A program made the position numbers and the translations under genes. This document shows, in pieces, positions 9,647-20,938 of a DNA stretch of 64,000 bases (within the stretch, counting starts at the first letter, position 1; the number at the start of each line of letters is the position of its first letter). This stretch comes from Pyrrhosoma nymphula (taxonomy: Eukaryota > Arthropoda > Insecta > Odonata > Coenagrionidae): positions 184,210,386-184,274,385 of the forward strand of contig OY754327.1 in the NCBI GenBank assembly GCA_963573305.1, in the 5' to 3' direction. A model generated the notes under the pieces. That model saw nothing but the letters and a program-made list of their open reading frames with translations. It was not told the DNA's origin and searched no databases.

Positions 9647-9713
9647 TGGAAGTACTTGTTGTTATAATCATTTATCTTTACGAGAATCTTTAAATATGTT
9701 TGGTGCAAGTTGC

Positions 9714-9760
9714 TTAACACATTCAATGCGGGCCCGATTTTCATGAAAGTCGTCAAAATC
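9714..9760. mobile_element. Possible solo end of a piggyBac-like element
   Basis: TTAACACATTCAATGCGGG at 9714 resembles the left end of the piggyBac-like element at 25897 (TTAACACGTTCAACGCGG). No matching right end was found nearby, so it is a lone terminus or chance. From here to 10895 I see no gene or repeat. Confidence 0.3.
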
Positions 9761-10895
9761 GGCTCAAAAAAATTTCTTCCCATGTAGTTTTAAATTTTCT
9801 TCCCAGGAGAGAGTTCCCATTTTGTTTTCTTTGTTCTTTTGTTTTCCTGAGCTCACATCTGGTTTGCCACTGATTGCCGGAGTTTGCACGAATGAAAATA
9901 GGTTTTCGCCATTAGCGATAAAATGACTAAAAATACAAAAATAATTGGAGTAAAAAATTATATTCGTAAATATTTACGCCTCAAGATATGAACACAAATA
10001 GCATTTTTGCAAGTACTTATGAGTATGCTCTTTCACAGACACTTATTTTGTACGAAATACTACTTCTATCAGAAAGGTAAAAATAATTTGTTGCTTACAT
10101 ACTCTTTATGGAATTAACTGCTAAGGAGGTTTGTCAACATCGCTGTCGGGTATGGTTTTATTCACTTGTACTAGTCGATGCAAATGGGTTTGGTTTTGTA
10201 AAAAATGAAACGTTCAAAGTTGTCTCGCTTTTAGCTGTGTCAATCTGGCGAATTAGAATTCTTAGTAGCAAGACAAACTTCGCAAGCCTTATCATTCCAG
10301 GGTGCTGCTACTGCACTCAAATTTTGGGTCTGCCTTGCAAAGTCAGTCAGTATTTATGGTCTAGCCCATCAACGAGAAGTTTATTTGCGAATAATTTTAC
10401 TTTCTTTCGATGAAAACATAAAAACTAAGTATGTAAAGGCTAGCAGTAATGTCAAGTGAGAGCAATGTGCTTGGCACTGGGAAAGTTCCGATGTGAGAAA
10501 AATTTGCGCTGTTGCGAATATGCACTAACGGAGGTTGCACTGAACCAGGCATGACTTGCTAACCACTCCTAAGTCATAGTAACATCCAGCATTTGGCAGA
10601 ACAATGAAAAGAAATTACTATTATTGTCTCTGGCCTGTTTAGTGCGCTTGTGGGAATTTTAGCCCTCGAAATTCTGAGGAATCATGATTGCATCATCGAA
10701 AGCCTTACCTTACGTTGTGAAGAAATTAAGTCATTGAAAGAAAATTCAGATATTTTTGAAGAAGAAAATGGAAGAGAAATCATTATTTTCTGCTAGTATT
10801 AAATATATATTGCAGTATTTTTATTTCTATTGTTTTCACTGAACACTCCGTGGGATTTTTATTCTGATTCAAATGTATTTTGAGTATATTAAATA

Positions 10896-12833
10896 CAGTG
10901 AATCCCCACTTTTACGTTCCCGGAATTTACGTTTTCCCGTGATTTACAACATTTTCTTCCGGTCCCATAAATGTTTGAATCATTCCAATGTATTTTCATT
11001 CCGCAATTTACACTTTCACATCCCGCCAAATTTACGACATTTGAAGGCAAGAAACATGACAGCTGGCACACTTCAACTGGCAACCCTGCAAGCGTGAATG
11101 TTAAATACAGATAAAATAAATGCTTAAACAAGATGTATGAATGCTGATTTATTTGGTTTTCTAAAAAAACATAATCATTTGTTTGATGGTAGCACATTGC
11201 ATCGATAGCATTGCTGAAAAGTATTTATGCCGAATATTGTAAAGCTTGCGATTGGAATTGTTATCGAGTGGAACGTAGAATGGTACTAAGGAGCCATGCT
11301 ACCTTTTTAAACAGTACATTTAAAATGTAGCGGATACTATAAATATATTTAATTAGGTGCTTTTGGCCAACTACCGCTGTCATTGTGGCGAAAAGGTTAA
11401 AATTTATACTAACTCTTGTTCTCATACTTTGCAGCGATCTTTTTCTTATTTCTCGTAACTCACGCACTAATGCCATTCATCTTGCATTTTTAGTTACTTA
11501 ACCTTTTGTGTTATATGATGTGCAATTACTTACGGCAGTTGTGAGGAAACATATTTTAAAATTGCAAGCAAGCATGCGAGATAATCGTTATCACTGGAAG
11601 AAAAAATCAACATTTTGCAAAGAGAATTGACTCTAATACTGGCACTCGTGTGTCCCTGGCCAAAAAACTTGATATACCAAGTTCAACGTGGGACACACCA
11701 TTGTAAACACCTGTAAATGTATTGGGAAAAGTGCTTAGGACTGCGGTCCTATTGGTGAAAGGCGTAAATACATTAAATACTCCAAGTATGATGAACTTGA
11801 AGAAATATTGAAGACATGGTTTCAGTCTTCCAGAGCAGCAGGCAGTGGCGAATATATGGGGGGGACCCCCGTGAAACTGACCGCATAACTGGTGGGAGAG
11901 GCACTTGGCACATGCGGGGATACCCAAACTACAGCCGGTCACCGCTAGCTAGCCGGTCTTTATGTAGTTACTTGACCCACCTCCCAAGTGATAACCCTTA
12001 TTTGCCACTGGCAGCATGTACCTATACCGATTAGTGGAGTTTTGTTGAAAGGAAAGGCACACTACATATGCAGGTGCAAGACTAGGCATTGATGACTTCA
12101 AAGCATCAAACGGCTGGATAGGCTGTTTTAAAAGTCGATATAAATATTGTCCACAAACCATTTGTGGTGAATCTGAATGTGTACACTACATTGATCCTGA
12201 AACAGTTTCTCACTGCAAGTATACAACTTTGCATAATCATGTTGATGGTTATGCCTATGCGCTTAAAGACATTTTTAATGTGGATGAGACAGGTCTTTTT
12301 TTTAAATAATGCCACTAGTGTCCCTATAGACTTCAAAGGGGACCCTTGTCATGGGGCCAAGCACAGCAAAGGCCGCCTTACTGTTTTAATAGGAGCTAAT
12401 CCAGATGGCAGTGAGAGACTTAAGTCCTTTGTTTTTGGAAAGTCCAAAAATCCTCGTTGTTTTAAAAACATTAGGACCTTTCCTACAACCTATGTAGCCA
12501 ACGCAAAGGCACGGATTACATAGACTATTGTTGAAGAACAAATGCATGCCTTGGTGCAAAGATAAATATATGTAGGTAGACACCACCTCAAATCAAGTCA
12601 AAATATGAGAATACTTATTTTTTGTTAACTTTTGTTTATTCATTTATTTATCTCTATTTGGTGACCCATCAAATATTAAACATCACCTGTATAATAAAAT
12701 AAAATAATTTATCATTAGGCTATGATTTTGCTGCTGTTTCCTACAAATTAAGATTTCCCTCGATTTACATTTTCCCGTGATAAACACTTTTTTCCTTCGT
12801 CCCCATCAAAAGTGTAAAAGAGAGGTTTTACTG
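10896..12833 (+). mobile_element. Tigger/pogo-like DNA transposon, copy A
   Basis: The left end CAGTGAATCCCCACTTTTAC follows a TA. The right end reads AAAGAGAGGTTTTACTG (inverse CAGTAAAACCTCTCTTTTAC). The ends share the CAGTxAAxCC(C/T)C..TTTTAC pattern, with subterminal 'TTTTCCCGTGAT' motifs on both sides. TA is present only on the left, and the right flank is TT. The interior has a decayed plus-strand transposase. It belongs to the same family as the copies at 13593 (-) and 24533 (-). Confidence 0.75.
11590..12523 (+). pseudogene. Tigger/pogo transposase, decayed (copy A)
   Basis: Fragments in several frames make up the transposase. A helix-turn-helix part near 11640-11700 includes VSLAKKLDIPSSTW once frames are allowed to shift. 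A DDE part begins near 12265 with DIFNVDETGLFF, carrying the first catalytic Asp. GDPCHGAKHSKGRLTVLIGA and KSKNPRCFKNIRT follow, as in Tigger and jerky-like DDE_1 domains. The frame ends with a stop at about 12521, before the second and third catalytic residues. There are stops and frame changes throughout, so it is non-functional. Confidence 0.75.
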
Positions 12834-12987
12834 TTCATGTATTTGTATTTAATATTGAAAATACACCCAGCAGAAGTTCATGTATTTGTATTTCAAATAT
12901 TAGTTTTTTAGTATTTTGCATTTCAAATATGATTTTTAGAGTTTTCCTCAGCCCTTGGTTTTAGTAATATAAATTTCATTATTTCAG

Positions 12988-13262
12988 TGAGCATTTTCCG
13001 TACTTCAAGACGGCTCCAAATGGTTGGAAGAACTCGGTGAGGCACAACTTGAGTCTAAACAAGTGCTTTGAGAAAATAGAGAAGCCGTCTTCATCTTCGT
13101 CGCCATCAACATCATCTGTGACATCATCTGGAGTGGGCAGTCAGCAGCGCAAGGGGTGTTTGTGGGCCATGAACCCTGCCAAGATCCCCAAGATGGACGA
13201 AGAAGTGCAAAAATGGTCAAGGAAGGATCCAAATGCTATCCGAAAGGCCATGATTTGCCCAG
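12988..13262 (+). CDS. jumu: FoxN1/4-type forkhead protein (jumeau), exon with C-terminal half of forkhead domain
   Basis: This internal exon encodes HFPYFKTAPNGWKNSVRH followed by NLSLNKCFEKIE, which is helix H3 and wing 1 of a forkhead DNA-binding domain. KGCLWAMNPAKIPKMDEEVQ and KWSRKDPNAIRKAM follow, the signature of the FoxN1/FoxN4 (insect jumeau) class. Forkhead proteins are nuclear transcription factors, and jumeau acts in neural and cardiac development and chromatin in Drosophila. The acceptor is TTATTTCAG just before 12988 and the donor is CCAG|GTACAT at 13263. One base completes the first codon and one base is left over, which joins the exon at 33712 as GAC. A 23-residue Ser-rich insert lies between KCFEKIE and KGCLW. 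The N-terminal KPPYSY half was not found. Confidence 0.92.
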
Positions 13263-13592
13263 GTACATTATACATTATGCATTTTGAATTAATGCATTAG
13301 TAAGTAGAGGACCAAAACATGACTATGCATATACTATGGGACCCCTATGTATCCCTGTGTGCAGATAACAGATTCCAAGATTCATCCCTTCCTCGCAGAT
13401 AACCAAGTGCATCATGTGTTTGTCATTTTTCCATCATGCAAATAAAACGAGATTACTATGCACTACAGAGAAACACTCCATACTTAGGGTGTTATTTAAA
13501 TTATAAGCTGCCACACCACTGCACAGGTGGTAAAACACTTTTTTAATCAGAAAGTAATATTTTGCTCTTCAGCCCACCTCCATATAAACATA

Positions 13593-14170
13593 CAGTAAAA
13601 CCCCTGAATTACACTTTTCCAGAAGCCCTAGAAAAAAACTGTAAATTGGGGGAAAATGCAAATTGTGGGAAAAGTAGAATTTTCACTTCTATATCCATGT
13701 TCTTTTACTGGAGTAAGGGCAAAAATAAGAAACATTGATAAACTAAAAAAGAGCAGTGTCATAATTTATTCCTTGAACTAGCACTTCTCATTAATTTATA
13801 TTTGATGAAAGAAAGACATTAAACATCTTAGACGAATAGAAATGTGAAAATTAAGAAAGGATGAAGATGGCAGGGCGATCAACATATATATTTGTAATTA
13901 GCAACCATTGGAACTATCTAATGAATATAGCATGATTATTTTTTAAAAATTGATATTTTCAACTGCATGGACTTCCTCTGCCTATTAATAATATTATGCA
14001 CTTTATTTTCAATTTTCTGCAATTCCTCAAGCATTTGCTCACAGCAATCACTATAGGTATACCTACCAAGTAATTTCTTAAGAGTTTGAACAGCACACAC
14101 TGTGTCTTGCCTATCAAAGTTATAACTCAGGAATCGAGAGGCAGTGCAAATGGCCTGAGTTGTCCACCAT
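13593..14170 (-). mobile_element. Tigger/pogo-like transposon fragment, copy C
   Basis: TA then CAGTAAAACCCCTGAATTAC at 13593 is a Tigger-type end of the same family as copy A. On the minus strand from about 14165 to 13940 the sequence reads SRFLSYNFDRQDTVCAVQT and then LLGRYTYSDCCEQMLEELQ, followed by IENKVHNIINRQRKSMQ. This matches the C-terminal tail of Tigger transposases. The rest of the element is missing. Confidence 0.65.
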
Positions 14171-14270
14171 GAGTTCTTTCATTTTTCATAATATATGGAT
14201 AATAATCCATTTTCATTCTTCATAGTTTCTACTTAGGTAAAAAATTAATACTCCCCTGCAGGTTTAATTA

Positions 14271-15393
14271 TAGTCGAGCACCTATATTCCGGTAATCCAG
14301 GAGCACTCTATAGTCCGGCAGTGTTGTGAAAACTACCTCATACACTGATAAATCAAAAAGTCGGAATCATAAACGCTGTTTTAAGAGATTTTGACTGCAT
14401 TTTATTAAAGTATTTCCTTTAATTACTGGAATATGATGTAACTTGTACTATTTCGTGGTAATTTCATTGAAAAGTAATTGTACACACAATCTAAACGAAT
14501 TATACGATTCAGTTACGCACATTATAGTTTGAAGTCCTCATGTTGTTGGCTGTGTAACCACTCGTTAAAGTTTAGTGACTTGGCGTGGCTACGCTACTAT
14601 ATGGCATGCACATTTAGGCATGCTTAAATATAATGCTTTAGTGCTTATTCTCTGGCTGTAAGGTGCAATAAACTTCATTAAAATTCTTTGTTACGTACGT
14701 ACAGGTATTGACCATGTCCCATCTGAGTGGGCGGAGCGATGCCAGCAGCGTTAAGCGAAGGCACAAAACTATCGGTCGCAGAAAAAGTAGAAGTTTATCC
14801 TCACCAGCCTCCTGAAACCACAATGTGGATGAAGCCGACTAAACTGCTCCATTGAAATTAACCTTAATTTCTTAACTCCTGATGCGACAATAGCATCAAA
14901 AACGATGAGACAACTGATCGTTAATCGCATTAATCCAACAGCCGTGGCAAGGAGTGTTGCGTCATGACAATTTTTTGTAGTTTTAATTTTTATTTCGATA
15001 TGCTGAAATTTGTCTCATATTAACAAATATTTTTTTTCTAAAAATGATTGTTTGCGAATTAAAGCTTTTTGGGGTGTCGAATCAAGCGAAAGGTTCCATT
15101 TTTCCAGCGTTTCGATTTCTGATACAGCCCTCATCGTCAGGGGCGTCAACAGGTTTGCCAGAAAAGTACTATCTTCCAGCGATTTATGATGCTAAAACCT
15201 GATATTTATTATCATTTTTATGCACATTTGTATGCATAGAAACAGTAAAGGAACGGTATTATAGAAGTATCAATAACTGGATTGAAAATGCCTTGCATAA
15301 AAAAAGACATGACGCGAAACACCTGTTATCCGGAAAATCTGTAATCCGGCATCACCTAGGGCTCGGCGGTGCCGGATTAAAGATGCTCGACTA
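14271..15393. mobile_element. Non-autonomous pogo-like element, TAGTCGAGCA ends
   Basis: TAGTCGAGCACCTATATTCC at 14271 and its inverse partner ending ..TGCTCGACTA at 15393 are flanked by TA on both sides (14269-14270, 15394-15395). Further inverted blocks (CCGGTAATCC and GGATTACAG-like) lie inside the ends. TA duplication and these 'tccgg' ends suit the Tc1/mariner-pogo group. The interior has no convincing transposase, and a 61-codon minus-strand frame (14638-14823) is not recognised. Confidence 0.65.
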
Positions 15394-15853
15394 TACATTG
15401 TATCAATTACATAAATGAAGTATTGTTTGTCGGCAAGGAGTCATAGTTATTTTTTTTTAATTTTGTGACCTATCCTCGAGATTCAAATCTGACATAAATT
15501 ACATAGTTAGCTCCTAGCCGTACAAAGTATTCATTTCATGGCTTGAATCATATTTGGCAGATTACGAGTTGATGTAGTTCAAATTTCTGTTACTAGTGGT
15601 GTTGCATACTATCCCCACCACATTCAAATTCTTCCTTAAAACAGGTACTATATCTGCTCTCTTTCGTATTTTTCCCTGACTTGACGGCAATGCGACAATG
15701 CGGCCGAACCACACCCTCCCCCCCCCTGAGGGGATAACCTCTCCAAGCGGAACGAGAACCCTTCCTCCCTGCAGTCGGGCGAGTAGAAAGGCCGATGGAA
15801 GGAAAATTTTGACCTGCGAAAAGGATTATTTCCGAGGGGAGGGGTAGGGTTTC

Positions 15854-16071
15854 TGTTGTTATTTTTGGGGTTATGAGGATGGGAGTAGATACACATAGGA
15901 CAAATTATGTAACCGTTTATTAAGAAGAACGTCTTTACTTTTAGGAAGACATTTATCAACAACCAACAATAGATAGGGAGAAGTATAACGCAACAGGAAT
16001 AAACAAACAAAAGAACACCGATTACATCACATTTAAACTATGGAGAATATGAGAAATTGCTCAGTTCAACA
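15854..16071 (-). repeat. Copia 3' LTR
   Basis: A 218-bp LTR that starts TG and ends CA. It matches the copy at 22443-22658 with a handful of differences (for example TTATGAGG against TTGAGG, and CATAGG against CATTGG). The divergence is a few per cent, so insertion is not recent. Confidence 0.9.
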
Positions 16072-16169
16072 CTCCTCCTAAATTTCTCATTACAAGTCAT
16101 TACATACAAGTTTGTTTAATACGTACAATTTCCTTTTAATGCATAGGTAGGTCATGGATCACACTTTAA

Positions 16170-17117
16170 TTATTACATTCATTTTTCTTGTAGACCTAGT
16201 TCAGATCTATGCTTTGCAAATGCTGCGAGAAGCAAACCTTAAGTAAAGGTATCAGTGGTTTGACAATCTGTTGGAATATATACAACTTTTAAAACACTAT
16301 GTAGAACATCAGCCCACCAATTAAAGATTTATACATTGTATGTTCAATGGGTTCGGATGGAATATCACAAAATTTTGCAGTAACCAAAGGGGTATCTCTA
16401 ATATTGGCTGTATTCAATTTGAATTTATTTACTAATTTATCTATGTATGCCTCTTGGCTGAGATACATACTATTGCCCTGTCTTTGAATTTTAATGTCCA
16501 GAAAATAATTTAACTCTCCAAGATCTCTCATTTTAAATTCCTGCATAAAAATATTTTTCAAACTCTTAAGGGACAATTCAACATTACTTGCCACAATAAA
16601 ATCATCTACATATAATAACAAGTAGTCAATTGTAGATCCTGCTGATCTTACATACACACTTATCTGTAACACATTGTATGAACCCTATCTTTATAGTGAA
16701 TGCATGAAACCTAGCGTTCCATTCCATTGGCGCTTGCTTTAACCCATATAGGGTTTTAACTTCCACACTAAACCATCCTTAACTTTCATACCATCTGGAG
16801 GGATCATATAAATTTCATCTTTTAAAATTCCATTTAGAAATGCATTTTTCACGTCAAGTTGATGAGCAAACATTCTTATGATTAATGATGCTGAGTAATA
16901 TTCTTAATGTTGACAGTCTTGCTACCAGAGTATAGGTTTCCGAATAATCTACTCCCCTTTTCTGTGAACAACCTTTTACTACTAACCTTGCCTTGTATCT
17001 TATCACTTCTTCTTCACTGTTATGTTTTAGAGCGAACACCCACTTACTTTTTATAGGTTTCCTCCCCATTGGAAATTTTACCAAATCCCATGTATTTCTT
17101 GAGTTCAAAGCATTCAT
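16170..17117 (-). pseudogene. Copia reverse transcriptase and RNase H tail, broken
   Basis: The minus-strand frame at 16854-17117 gives MGRKPIKSKWVFALKHNSEE and YKARLVVKGCSQKRGVDYSE, the RT N-terminus. The frame at 16289-16672 gives YLLLYVDDFIVAS with the YVDD catalytic motif. FKMRDLGELNYFLDIKIQR and SLIGGLMFYIV follow. Immediately after, the sequence jumps to VVYIPTDCQTTDTFT, the end of RNase H, so the main part of RNase H is deleted. A stop and frame change separate the two RT frames near 16700-16850. Confidence 0.85.
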
Positions 17118-17631
17118 CTAACTCATCATATGACTCAGGTACACCATCTGCAAAGCCAACAGCATTAAACACCAAATTTGAATTTTCTTCTATTACCTGT
17201 ATAGAGAGTGATTCTACTTTTTCCCGATCAGAAAGAAGGAAGGTTAACAGACAGAATTCCATTCTATCTTCACTCTCCTCCTTAATTACACCATCTCTCA
17301 CTGCCAGTGTGGCATAGTCCTTCAGGTATTCTGGCTTTTTGGTTGCTCGACTACTCCTCGGCTCCTCCTGAATTGAGGTATTTCCTGCAACATTCTCAAT
17401 CTCTTTTTCATTCTCATCACTCTCATTGTCCTCCTCCTTATCTCCATCTACATTTCCTCTCCTTTAATCTGTTTTATTTCTCTCCTCATTGAATACAACA
17501 TCACATGCTTAAATAATTTTGTGTTCAGAGAGACTCCACAATCTATAACCATTAGGGCAGTTACCTAAGAAAATACATTTTTTAGATCTCTCATCAAATT
17601 TACCTTTCATCTCTACTTTATGTTTCTTGAC

Positions 17632-17938
17632 TTATGCAGTACATCCAAATATCCTCAAGTTACTTAAATTAGGTTTGACATTTAACCACATGTCAGCTGG
17701 CACTTTGTTACATTCTAAACCTCTTGTAGGCAGTCTATTAATTATGTAAACAGCTGTCAGAGCAGCTTCAATCCAGAACGTTTTACTAATATTCGTATCT
17801 ATCAGCATGCATCGAGCCTTGTCATTAATAGTACGATTCATGCGTTCAGCAATCCCGTTTAATTCTGGAGTATGAGGTATAGTTAATTCCCACTGAATTC
17901 CCTTATCCTTGAAAAAATCAATTACTTATTCCTTTACA
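17632..17938 (-). pseudogene. Copia integrase, C-terminal part
   Basis: The frame encodes IPHTPELNGIAERMNRTIN, carrying the last catalytic Glu of integrase, then IEAALTAVYIINRLPT and LSNLRIFGCTA. It is cut at its N-terminal side by a Tigger-type element inserted at a TA (17939-17940). The other half resumes at 20365. Confidence 0.85.
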
Positions 17939-18345
17939 TACAGTAGAAGCTCCATATAACGTGAGGGGCATATAACGAGAATCTCTAATTTGCGAGGGTA
18001 GCCCAAAGAACAATTTAAAACCCATGATTTGCATGTAAAATAAATTGGTATTAGCGAGGACAACGACCAGCCTCCACTGGGGTCGTTTACTAATACGAGC
18101 GGTAAATGTCTCCGTCAATCTCGGTAAACGTGCAAAAACTTGTGCTCATATCTTCTGTCATTGGATTTATATGGCTAGCAGTATTTTTCCCCGAATAATT
18201 TGACGGTCAAATGTTCATTTCGGACATTCACGGCATGCCCGTATGCGCACTATTTAATTTCTCGTAAGTTCGTACATTTCATTGTTCCTTTGTCATTCTC
18301 CCACGCTCCCGCTTTTGTTAAAGTTCAGTGCGACTATTGCAACAT

Positions 18346-18490
18346 CATGGCTGGGAAACGAAAGTCGTTGGATCTGAAAACTAAGTTACAAATTATTAAT
18401 GAATGCGAAAGCGGCGAGGGGTCCAAAAGCGTGATTGGGAGGCAATTAGGCATATCTTCCTCGACCTTATTCACCATTTTGAAGAATTAG
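18346..18490 (+). pseudogene. Tigger transposase N-terminal HTH (CENP-B-like)
   Basis: Starting at ATG 18347, the frame reads MAGKRKSLDLKTKLQIINEC followed by ESGEGSKSVIGRQLGISSST and LFTILKN. This is the first helix-turn-helix of CENP-B/Tigger transposases, which binds the terminal repeats. A TAG stop follows at once. The second HTH (18490-18660) is out of frame and broken. Confidence 0.8.
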
Positions 18491-18662
18491 GAGAAAATTC
18501 GTGTGGCAGTGCTTCAAGAAGGATGACCAAGCAGCCAGAAACATTTGCGAGCAGGGGAACATCTGCAGTTAGAATCTGCCCTTTTCTCGTGGTTTTGCCA
18601 GCAGAGAGCAGCCGGCATTCCGATAAGTGGCCCATTGATGAAGGCAAAAACGGAGTATCTGA

Positions 18663-19304
18663 GTGAGAGGCTCGGTATTGACAATTGTAAATGTTCCATT
18701 GGCTGGCTTTAAGCACAGGAAGGGAATATCTCTTCATAAATTATCCGGTGATTCCGCGAGTGTCGATGTAAGTGCTATTGAGGGCTGGACTCCTGTCCTA
18801 CAAAGTTATATGAAGAATTACAGCCCATGTGATATTTACAATGCGGACGAGACAGGTCTATTCTATAATCTCCTTCCAGACAAAACTCTAGCCACTCGAG
18901 GGGACCCTTGCAGAGGAGTGAAAAAAAGTAAAGTGCGGTTGACTGTTCTTTTGTGTGTGAATATGGATGGCTCTGACAAGGTAAAACCATTCGTAGTGGC
19001 GAAATCCGCTCATCCTCGATGCTTCAAGGGAATTAAAACATTACCGTGCACGTACAAATCGAATAAAAAGGCTTGGATGACATCAAATTTATTCTCGCAA
19101 TGGTTACGCGCGTTCGATGCTAGGATTGGTGGGAAAAATAGAAAAGTAGTGTTGTTCATTGAAAATTGCCCTGCCCATCCACAAATTGAACTTAGAAATG
19201 TGAAAATCATCTTATTGCCGCCTAACACGACGAGTGTTCTGCAGCCCTTGGATCAAGGGGTAATCAAGTTGTTTAAAGAACTTGATGCCCTGTATTTTAT
19301 GTAG
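18663..19304 (+). pseudogene. Tigger transposase DDE domain with altered catalytic residue
   Basis: A 213-codon frame covers most of the DDE_1 catalytic domain. DIYNADETGLFYNLLP carries the first Asp (residue 62) and LLPPNTTSVLQPLDQGVIK the third (residue 197). The block that normally reads 'DNCPAH' is IENCPAH here, so the second Asp is Glu (residue 167, codon GAA at 19161-19163). Transposases of this group need acidic residues at all three sites and conventionally Asp at the first two. The frame ends early at LDALYFM, and the N-terminal HTH is in another frame, so the gene is dead. Confidence 0.85.
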
Positions 19305-20343
19305 CCTACATATTCTATTGTATTTTGTAATTGTTTCAAAGAGTATATATAATGAAAAAAGGTCAAAGATGATTCATTTCGATGTTCACGAAATGTATGT
19401 ACTACAAATCATATGTCTATGTCACAGCAGGGAGCGTAGTCAGTATTAATCTCGGTATTCACTATCAACAAGTTCCCGATGCTGCCACTAGATGGAAGTA
19501 CGGTAGAAGATATTATGCGTATCTTGATGGAATTCATTTAGGAAGTTTCGGAACTTACAACTGTTATGTTTGGACTTGCTTGTAACAATTATGTTTCCAG
19601 ATAGTATTCCACGCACAATTATTACTGCCAAGGACAATGGATAACTATTATATGCTTTAATAATCGTAAATGCTGGTGATATGGGCTCTTATGATTCCGA
19701 CAAGCCAAAGTCAGCTGTTTTCTGAGGCGATCTTACAGGTGCTGAAGTACTCTCCTTTATTTCCACCTTTTAACCGGAGAAGATAGCAGCCCTGTGTTTG
19801 CGTGGAACGAAATTCCCGAAGGTAATATCTTGGTCATGTAGTTATCTAGCATTTTTGCAAATTTTAATGAATAAAACTTTCTCCGAACCATATATCCGTT
19901 TTTATTCACTTTTTAGAGAGGTAGGAGGAATGAAATATTTTCTTGTTTCTGAAGTGTTTGCCGTGTATAGTCCGTTGCATTGCCATTACTTGCTGCCGCA
20001 ACGCACCCAAACATCGGAGCAATAACAATTTATAGCAATGCGCAGTACAGTACACATGTCACGAAGTGTCAAAATTTGACGTTTTATATTCCAGTGCATG
20101 ACATTAACATGGAATTTGATGTCATTGAAAGTGAATGCGATCATAAGGAATGGAAGTGTTCAAAAACATGATTTTTAATAGCTATCTCAATAGAATGTTA
20201 TCGCCACTCACCAAAAATTCCCGCAAAAATGGCTAAATAAGCATTAAAAATGTAGGAATCGGCTGTGAAATGATTATTTAATCATTTTGGTATTAACGAG
20301 AGCTCCATTTAGCGAGTGATTTTTCAGGTCCCGAGAGCCCTTG

Positions 20344-20908
20344 CTAAACACAGCTTCCACTGTACTCAGTTCCATTATCACATCTGAATTGTACTATGTT
20401 ACAATTAAATCTGTTACTGGCCATCGCCACATACTGTTTGACAAAACTAGCTGCTTCTGATTTTAATTTAAGCCCAAATGATACTTTGAAATGTGTATAA
20501 TCATCCACAAAACTCATGAGGTACTGAACCCCATTATATGTAGCAGGGGAAATAGCACCAGACAGATCTGAGTGAACCCTTTCTAAGGGTCTGGTAGTCT
20601 TCAACCCTTGTTGAGTTGTGAGACACGCTAACTTGCTTACCTCCGATACACACTTCACACATATTGTAGGTTGGCTTGACCTCACCAATCCCATCAGCAC
20701 ACTCAGCTAATGTCTTGATACACGTAGTAGATGAATTCCCCAGCCTCCTGTGTAAGAGCTTACTTGTCACTGCGATATTACAGAATTTATTACCTGGCAA
20801 TTCAGAATTCAGCCTTATTTTATATAAACTCTCACATCGATAGCCTATTAATTCTATGTTCTGAGACTTTTTATGCACAATTGTAAATTTCCCTTCATCA
20901 ATTGTCAT
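20344..20908 (-). pseudogene. Copia pre-integrase and integrase N-terminal part
   Basis: Two overlapping minus-strand frames carry the pre-integrase domain and integrase start. LLHRRLGNSSTTCIKTLAE is the 'LxHxRLGH' zinc-binding block with the final His lost, and CEVCIGGKQ is the following C-x2-C. RPLERVHSDLSGAISPATYN has the first catalytic Asp, YLMSFVDDYTHFK follows, and VQFRCDNGTEYSG has the second Asp. Codons below 20363 belong to the Tigger end. Confidence 0.85.
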
Positions 20909-20938
20909 TCTGCATCCCTTATCTTCTAACTTTGAAAT

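Larger units (their letters stand above)
17941..20362 (+). mobile_element. Tigger/pogo-like transposon inserted in Copia integrase
   Basis: CAGTAGAAGCTCCATATAAC at 17941 and its inverse partner (read inward, CAGTGGAAGCTGTGTTTAGC) ending at 20362 are flanked by TA on both sides. The ends share CAGTxGAAGCT and a later GAG(A/C)TCTCG block. A plus-strand transposase of the CENP-B/jerky type lies inside. It differs from the copy A family in its ends and is the youngest layer of this nest. Confidence 0.88.

Noticed and set aside
1..12987. Upstream forkhead exon encoding the KPPYSY half
   Set aside because: I looked for it on the plus strand and did not find it. It is either upstream of the window or too diverged to see by eye.
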